From Betaproteobacteria bacterium (GTDB taxonomy: Bacteria > Pseudomonadota > Gammaproteobacteria > Burkholderiales > Gallionellaceae): a stretch of DNA of 10,852 bases. Below the pieces are notes generated by a model. The model saw only the letters and a program-made list of their open reading frames with translations, ran no database searches and was not told the origin of the DNA. The position numbers and the translations under genes were made by a program. The stretch is taken from positions 1 through 10,852 of the forward strand of contig JAGWMH010000042.1 of the NCBI GenBank assembly GCA_028871775.1. Reading direction: 5' to 3'. Of this stretch, positions 7,212 to 10,852 are shown one piece after another (within the stretch, counting starts at the first letter, position 1; each line of letters begins with the position of its first letter).

Positions 7212-8584
7212 CAAAAGAATCCGAGATTGACCTGGAACAGTTTCTCTATCTTGCGCACCATGGGCTTGTTGATGACAAACACGATGACATGGTCTTCGGC
7301 TTCGATGACCACATCGTGATGTCCCATGATGACTACGCCGCCGCGCACAATCGCGCCGATGGTGGCGCCTTTGGGCAAGTCGATCTCGTCAATGCGCCGC
7401 CCCACCACCTTGGAAGATTCGCGGTCGCCGTGCGCCACTAGTTCCAGCGCCTCCGCCGCGCCGCGCCGCAACGCATGCACCACTGCCACGTCGCCCTGCC
7501 GGACATAGGCAAGCAAGGAACCGATAGTGACCTGCGCCGGAGAAAGCGCGATATCTATCTTGCCGCCCTGCACCAGCCCGACATATGCGCTGCGGTTGAT
7601 CAGCGCAATCACCTTGTGCGCACCGCCCTGCTTGGCGAGCAGCGCGGACATGATGTTGTTCTCGTCGTCGTTGGTGAGCGCGCAGAATACATCCACGTCG
7701 GTCACGCGCTCGGAAGCCAGCAGGTTCTCATCGGTGCCGTCGCCATGCAATACCAGCGTATGTGTCAATTCACCCGCCAGCCGCTCACAGGATTTCTTGT
7801 TGTACTCAATCAGCTTGACCTGATAGTCGCGCTCCAGGGAAAGCGCCAGGCGAAATCCGATATTGCCGCCGCCCACAATCATCACGCGCCTGGCTGGTTT
7901 GTCCATGCGGCGCATCTCCTGCAGCACGGTGCGGATATACCCGGTTGCGGCGATGAAAAAAACCTCGTCGCCTGCCTCGACCACCGTGTCGCCTTCGGGA
8001 ATGATCGGGCGGTCTTGCCGGAAAATGGCGGCAACACGCGTATCGACCTGTGGCATTTGGGTGCGCAGAAAACGCAGCGGCTTGCCTACCAGCGGGCCGC
8101 CCTCGAATGCCTTCACCGCCACCAGCGAAACGCGCCCATCGGCAAATTCCAGCACCTGCAAGGCTTCGGGAAATTCGATCAGCTTGGAGATATAGTCGGT
8201 GAGTATCTGCTCGGGGCAGATGGAGAAGTCCACGCAAAAATTCGCGGGACTGAAAATTTCGGGGTGCCCGAGGTAATCGGCGGCGCGGATGCGCGCAATC
8301 CGGGTTGGTGTGTTGTACAGGCTGGCGGCCAGCTTGCAGGCCACCATGTTGACTTCGTCGCTTTGCGTCACCGCCAGCAGCATGTCAGCGTCGGCGATGC
8401 CGGCCTGCTCCAGCGTGGAAGGATGGGAAGCATTGCCCACCAGGGTGCGCAGGTCGAAACGGTCTTGCAGCACGCGCAACTTTTCCGCGTCGGTATCAAC
8501 CACGGTGATGTCGTTGGCTTCGCTGACCAGGCTCTCCGCCACCGTTGAGCCGACCTGCCCCGCGCCAAGTATCAATATCTTCAT
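7211..8584 (-). CDS. trkA: TrkA, cytoplasmic NAD-binding regulator of Trk potassium uptake
   Basis: This 457-residue cytoplasmic protein has the full TrkA double layout of two RCK (KTN) halves. The first Rossmann fold begins with ILILGAGQVG (3-12) and the acidic Asp30 at the end of strand two (VVDTD), with LVGNASHPSTLEQAG (48-62) following. A TrkA-C type domain follows at about 140-215 (PEGDTVVEAGDEVFFIA, 196-212). The second fold begins at VMIVGGGNIGF (234-244) with Glu260, followed by LVLHGDGTDENLL (277-289), and a second C-domain closes the protein (EAEDHVIVFV, 428-437). Such proteins bind NAD(H) and adenine nucleotides and gate TrkH. The start ATG at 8584 has AAAGGCGG upstream at plausible spacing. 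It lies 32 nt downstream of the phosphatase gene and overlaps trkH by one base. Both glycine motifs are intact, so the protein should be functional. Confidence 0.96.
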   Translation of the reverse strand: MKILILGAGQVGSTVAESLVSEANDITVVDTDAEKLRVLQDRFDLRTLVGNASHPSTLEQAGIADADMLLAVTQSDEVNMVACKLAASLYNTPTRIARIRAADYLGHPEIFSPANFCVDFSICPEQILTDYISKLIEFPEALQVLEFADGRVSLVAVKAFEGGPLVGKPLRFLRTQMPQVDTRVAAIFRQDRPIIPEGDTVVEAGDEVFFIAATGYIRTVLQEMRRMDKPARRVMIVGGGNIGFRLALSLERDYQVKLIEYNKKSCERLAGELTHTLVLHGDGTDENLLASERVTDVDVFCALTNDDENNIMSALLAKQGGAHKVIALINRSAYVGLVQGGKIDIALSPAQVTIGSLLAYVRQGDVAVVHALRRGAAEALELVAHGDRESSKVVGRRIDEIDLPKGATIGAIVRGGVVIMGHHDVVIEAEDHVIVFVINKPMVRKIEKLFQVNLGFF

Positions 8585-8616
8585 GCCAACCGCCTTTCGT
8601 GCCGGCTAAACGGCAT

Positions 8617-9408
8617 TTACTGCCGCGCGCGTATCCAGTTCTTCCACTCTTCGAACACCGCCGGGTCGAGCGCCGCAATCACCGAACGCTGCCACACGCC
8701 GCCCTGGCCGAAATCGTCGCAGTCCAGGCAACACGCCCGTCCGCCCGCCTCCTGCAGCACCAGAGAGCCGGCGGCATAATCCCACAGCTTCTGGCCGCCG
8801 TGCAAATACACGTCATAGCGCCCCGCCGCGGTATAGCACCAGTCCAGGGTGCTGGCGCCGAAGTTGCGCTGCGAGCTATACGGCGGATCGGCAGCAAGCT
8901 GTGCCGCCAGCCTGCCATCCAGCCGTTTCAAGTCAACGTTGGCCAGCGCGCCGGACAAGGAGGTTGCAACGGTGCGGCTCACCAGTTTTTCCCCGTTCAG
9001 GAAAGCGCCGCGCCCCAGTTCGGCGGCAAACGCTTCATCCGCCACCGGGTCATACACCACACCGAGCGTGCTGCGCCCCTCGCGTATCAACGCGACGGAA
9101 ACCGCGAAATACGACAGGCCGCGCACGAAATTGGAAGTGCCGTCAACGGGGTCTATGCACCACACGCCCTGTTTGCCCTCGACCCAGGATGCTACCTGCT
9201 CCGCCTCGCCCATTTCCTCGCCGATTACCGGCACGTTGAGAATGGCTTGCAGCTTGCGCGTAAGCGCTCCCTGCGCGGCGGTGTCGGCCTCGGTGCACAG
9301 GCTGCCGTCGCTCTTGCGCTGGTGCGCCACTTTCATGTAGCGCGGCATGATCTCCTCCGCCGCCACCAGCTTGACCGCCGCCGCCACCGCTTTCAGCGTG
9401 GCGCTCAT
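8617..9408 (-). CDS. Inositol-monophosphatase-family (Mg2+-dependent) sugar/nucleotide phosphatase
   Basis: This 263-residue cytoplasmic protein belongs to the inositol monophosphatase / FBPase-like family. The metal ligands are visible: Glu64-Glu65 in VIGEEMGE, Asp86-Asp89 in WCIDPVDGTSNF (motif 1, 83-94) and Asp210 in LWDYAAGSLVLQEAGG (motif 2, 208-223). The likely reaction is hydrolysis of a small phosphomonoester; myo-inositol phosphate, histidinol phosphate or 3'-phosphoadenosine 5'-phosphate (CysQ type) cannot be told apart by eye, so I give no symbol. I chose the ATG at 9408 (MSATLKAV) because it lies 4 nt after the stop of the upstream gene and gives the family's usual length. The same frame is open for a further 107 codons upstream, but that part overlaps the thioredoxin-fold gene in another frame and has no family resemblance. 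The gene precedes trkA by 32 nt. Confidence 0.88.
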   Translation of the reverse strand: MSATLKAVAAAVKLVAAEEIMPRYMKVAHQRKSDGSLCTEADTAAQGALTRKLQAILNVPVIGEEMGEAEQVASWVEGKQGVWCIDPVDGTSNFVRGLSYFAVSVALIREGRSTLGVVYDPVADEAFAAELGRGAFLNGEKLVSRTVATSLSGALANVDLKRLDGRLAAQLAADPPYSSQRNFGASTLDWCYTAAGRYDVYLHGGQKLWDYAAGSLVLQEAGGRACCLDCDDFGQGGVWQRSVIAALDPAVFEEWKNWIRARQ

Positions 9409-9412
9409 GGTG

Positions 9413-9976
9413 TTAGCGCGCGGCTTCATGCTTCCACTTGATGGAACAGCCCATGCTGGCGAACTGCTCACGCGGCCCCTGCCCGGTCTGCGCCACCTGT
9501 ACCATGGCGTTGAACAGGTCGCGCGGCGCATCCGCCACCGCCTCCTTGCGCGAGGCATCCAGGCGGCCACGGTACTGCAATTCGAGATAGTTATTGAAGC
9601 CGAAGAAATCCGGGGTGCAGACCGCGCCGTAATCCCTGGCGACCTGTTGCGTCTCGTCCCAGACATAAGGGAAAGGAAAATTGAACTCCCGCGCCACCTT
9701 CCGCATGTTGTCGAAGGAATCTTCCGCATACTCCGTTGGATCGTTCGACATGATGGCGATGCTGTTGATGCCGTGTTGCAGCAATTCGCGCGTGTCGCGC
9801 ACGATGCGGTCGCGGATGGCTTTCACATAAGGGCAGTGGTTGCAGATGAACATCACCAGCAATCCGTTCCTGCCGCAGGTATTTTCCGGCGTGTAACGCT
9901 TGCCATCCACGCCACGCAGATGAAATTCTCGCGCTTTCCAGCCAAAATCACAGATCGGTGGTTGCAGGCTGACCAT
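9413..9976 (-). CDS. Thioredoxin-fold (AhpC/TSA-redoxin family) protein with CxxC motif
   Basis: This 187-residue protein has a thioredoxin/peroxiredoxin-like fold. The redox pair is Cys45-Cys48 in MFICNHCPYVK (42-52), and the cis-proline loop is CTPDFFGF (120-127, Pro122). The family is a widespread but poorly characterised group of bacterial thioredoxin-like proteins carrying the CNHCPYVK signature; its substrate is not known to me. There is no signal peptide, so a cytoplasmic location is inferred. The extra Cys120 just before the cis-Pro and Cys177 near the end are notable but not assigned. The start ATG at 9976 has GGGAGAG seven bases upstream. It is the first gene of the leftward run and is followed after 4 nt by the phosphatase gene, which suggests translational coupling. 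It is divergent from rsmE. Confidence 0.85.
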   Translation of the reverse strand: MVSLQPPICDFGWKAREFHLRGVDGKRYTPENTCGRNGLLVMFICNHCPYVKAIRDRIVRDTRELLQHGINSIAIMSNDPTEYAEDSFDNMRKVAREFNFPFPYVWDETQQVARDYGAVCTPDFFGFNNYLELQYRGRLDASRKEAVADAPRDLFNAMVQVAQTGQGPREQFASMGCSIKWKHEAAR

Positions 9977-10052
9977 GACTCTACTCTCCCAAACTACATT
10001 ATTAGTTAGGCCGTTATATTATCATGTCGGCTCTTGCACCCTGAATCCGACC
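9977..10052. promoter_or_regulatory. Divergent promoter region between the thioredoxin-fold gene and rsmE
   Basis: This 76-bp gap is AT-rich in its centre. The block at 10013-10020 (gttatatt) gives a -10-like TATATT on the plus strand (10015-10020) and an overlapping TATAAC on the minus strand (10018-10013), each 5 of 6 to consensus. Both would place starts 25-30 nt before the respective ATG. Convincing -35 boxes are not seen on either side, so this is tentative. No terminator or riboswitch is visible. Confidence 0.4.
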
Positions 10053-10796
10053 ATGTCCGCACCGCGCTTTTATTGCACCCCGCCGCTGCGCTTCGGCACC
10101 ACCCTTGAACTGCCGCCGGAAGCCGCGCACCACGCCCACCGCGTGCTGCGCCTGCGCGTGAACGACCCGGTACAGCTATTCGATGGCGAGGGCAACGCGC
10201 TCGACGCCAGGATCAGTGAGATCGGCGGCAAGCGTGTGGTGCTGGGAATGCTGAAACCTTGTGCCACCGAACCGCAACCGCCCTTGCGCATCATGCTGGC
10301 ACAAGCGATGTGCAGCAGCGAAAAAATGGACTGGGTGGTGCAAAAGGCCACCGAGCTCGGCGCCGCGGAAATCCAGGCGGTGCAGACCCAGCGCAGCGTG
10401 GCGAAACTCTCCGGTGAGCGCGCCGAAAGACGCACCGCACACTGGCGCAGCGTCGCCATCGCCGCCTGCGAACAATGCGGCCGCAACGTATTGCCGCAAG
10501 TCCATGCTCCGCAGGAATTCAGCGCCTGGCTGGCGCAGATGCGCGGCGCTGCATATGCCAAATTCATCCTGCAACCTGAAGGCTCCACAGCACTGCATAA
10601 ACAGCCGCCGCCGCAAGGCAGCGCCATCCTGCTGGTCGGCCCGGAAGGCGGCTTCAGCGAGGACGATGCCAGGATGGCACACCTCGCCGGGTTCGCCCCG
10701 ATCCGCCTGGGCAAGCACATACTGCGCACCGAAACGGCGGCAATCGCAGGCATTGCAGCGCTGCAAACCTTGTGGGGGGATTTCCTATACGTGTAG
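10053..10796 (+). CDS. rsmE: RsmE, 16S rRNA (uracil1498-N3)-methyltransferase
   Basis: This 247-residue SPOUT-class enzyme methylates N3 of U1498 in 16S rRNA using S-adenosylmethionine. The N-terminal PUA-like RNA-binding domain contains HHAHRVLRLRVND (26-38) and LFDGEGN (42-48). The catalytic half shows VQKATELGAAEI (96-107), the arginine/EQCGR stretch (WRSVAIAACEQCGR, 131-144), and the trefoil-knot SAM-binding motifs LLVGPEGGFSEDD (193-205) and LGKHILRTETAAIAG (219-233). Length and motif order are complete. I chose the ATG at 10053 (MSAPRFYC) because it matches the start of RsmE proteins; the frame is open a further 26 codons upstream but that part crosses the divergent promoter region and overlaps the other gene's start. 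No clear Shine-Dalgarno precedes the ATG. It is the only plus-strand gene here. Confidence 0.96.
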   Translation: MSAPRFYCTPPLRFGTTLELPPEAAHHAHRVLRLRVNDPVQLFDGEGNALDARISEIGGKRVVLGMLKPCATEPQPPLRIMLAQAMCSSEKMDWVVQKATELGAAEIQAVQTQRSVAKLSGERAERRTAHWRSVAIAACEQCGRNVLPQVHAPQEFSAWLAQMRGAAYAKFILQPEGSTALHKQPPPQGSAILLVGPEGGFSEDDARMAHLAGFAPIRLGKHILRTETAAIAGIAALQTLWGDFLYV

Positions 10797-10814
10797 GTGC
10801 GAATTCATTCGCAC
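10793..10814 (+). repeat. REP-like palindrome abutting the rsmE stop codon
   Basis: Bases 10797-10804 (gtgcgaat) and 10807-10814 (attcgcac) are perfect inverted repeats separated by 2 bases. They are directly preceded by GTAG (10793-10796), the head tetranucleotide typical of REP elements recognised by REP-associated tyrosine transposases. The TAG of that head is the rsmE stop codon. No U-run follows, so it is a poor intrinsic terminator, although the hairpin could stabilise the 3' end of the mRNA. The remaining 38 bases to the window end (10815-10852) hold nothing I recognise. Confidence 0.5.
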
Positions 10815-10852
10815 AGGGCTCACCAGGCTTAACCGCTGCACCGAAGGTCAAA

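Noticed and set aside
7475..8548. A 357-codon open frame on the plus strand opposite trkA
   Set aside because: It is fully antisense to a motif-complete trkA, has His/Gln-rich composition typical of the mirror frame of GC-rich genes, and shows no family motif.
8598..8616. Small hairpin (tgccg/cggca) between the phosphatase gene and trkA
   Set aside because: A 5-bp stem without a U-run is not enough for a terminator or attenuator call.
9409..9729. Upstream extension of the phosphatase frame by 107 codons
   Set aside because: It overlaps the thioredoxin-fold gene in a different frame and does not resemble the family; the ATG at 9408 gives the normal N-terminus.
10024..10044. A six-codon mini-ORF (ATG to TGA, MSALAP) just before rsmE
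   Set aside because: No Shine-Dalgarno precedes it, and with the candidate -10 box its ATG would lie at or before the transcription start.
10026..10051. A 5-bp stem (gtcgg/ccgac) with a 16-nt loop immediately before the rsmE ATG
   Set aside because: Too short a stem with a long loop; such pairings occur often by chance.
1..10852. CRISPR arrays, tRNA or rRNA genes, transposases, toxin-antitoxin or defence genes
   Set aside because: None was seen on either strand; the window is densely filled by recognisable core genes.

Overview
The window looks like chromosomal housekeeping and motility DNA of a Gram-negative proteobacterium, most likely a betaproteobacterium of the Gallionella/Sideroxydans/Nitrosomonas kind. 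This placement is an inference from the style of the proteins, the fairly GC-rich codon use and the presence of a Pil-Chp (type IV pilus) chemosensory operon; no marker gene such as rRNA is present. I see no phage, transposase, CRISPR array, rRNA or tRNA.

Layout, right to left, because all but one gene is on the minus strand. At 10053-10796 (+) is rsmE (16S rRNA m3U1498 methyltransferase), closely followed by a REP-like palindrome. A 76-bp divergent promoter region (9977-10052) separates it from a leftward run: a thioredoxin-fold protein (9413-9976), an inositol-monophosphatase-family phosphatase (8617-9408), trkA (7211-8584) and trkH (5754-7211). Gaps in this run are 4 nt, 32 nt and a 1-nt stop/start overlap, so the four may be co-transcribed. 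TrkA (NAD-binding cytoplasmic regulator) and TrkH (membrane channel subunit) together form the Trk potassium uptake system.

After a 173-bp, visibly AT-richer gap comes a second leftward cluster: pilG (response regulator, 5164-5580), pilI (CheW-like adaptor, 4622-5116), pilJ (methyl-accepting chemoreceptor, 2536-4584) and the first 838 codons of pilL/chpA (large CheA-type hybrid kinase, 1-2516, running off the left edge). Gaps are 47, 37 and 19 nt. By family knowledge, PilJ senses surface or pilus signals, PilI couples it to the ChpA/PilL kinase, and the kinase phosphorylates PilG (and normally PilH) to control pilus extension, twitching and cAMP-linked surface responses. No pilH lies between pilG and pilI here.

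Most of the window is ordinary. The parts most worth a second look are the pilG upstream gap, which holds a promoter-like sequence followed by an interrupted 17-bp-arm inverted repeat spanning about 104 bp; the uncertain start of PilG; the roughly 150-residue periodicity of Hpt-like modules in PilL/ChpA; and the REP-like palindrome whose GTAG head overlaps the rsmE stop codon. I found nothing that I can honestly call a new system.
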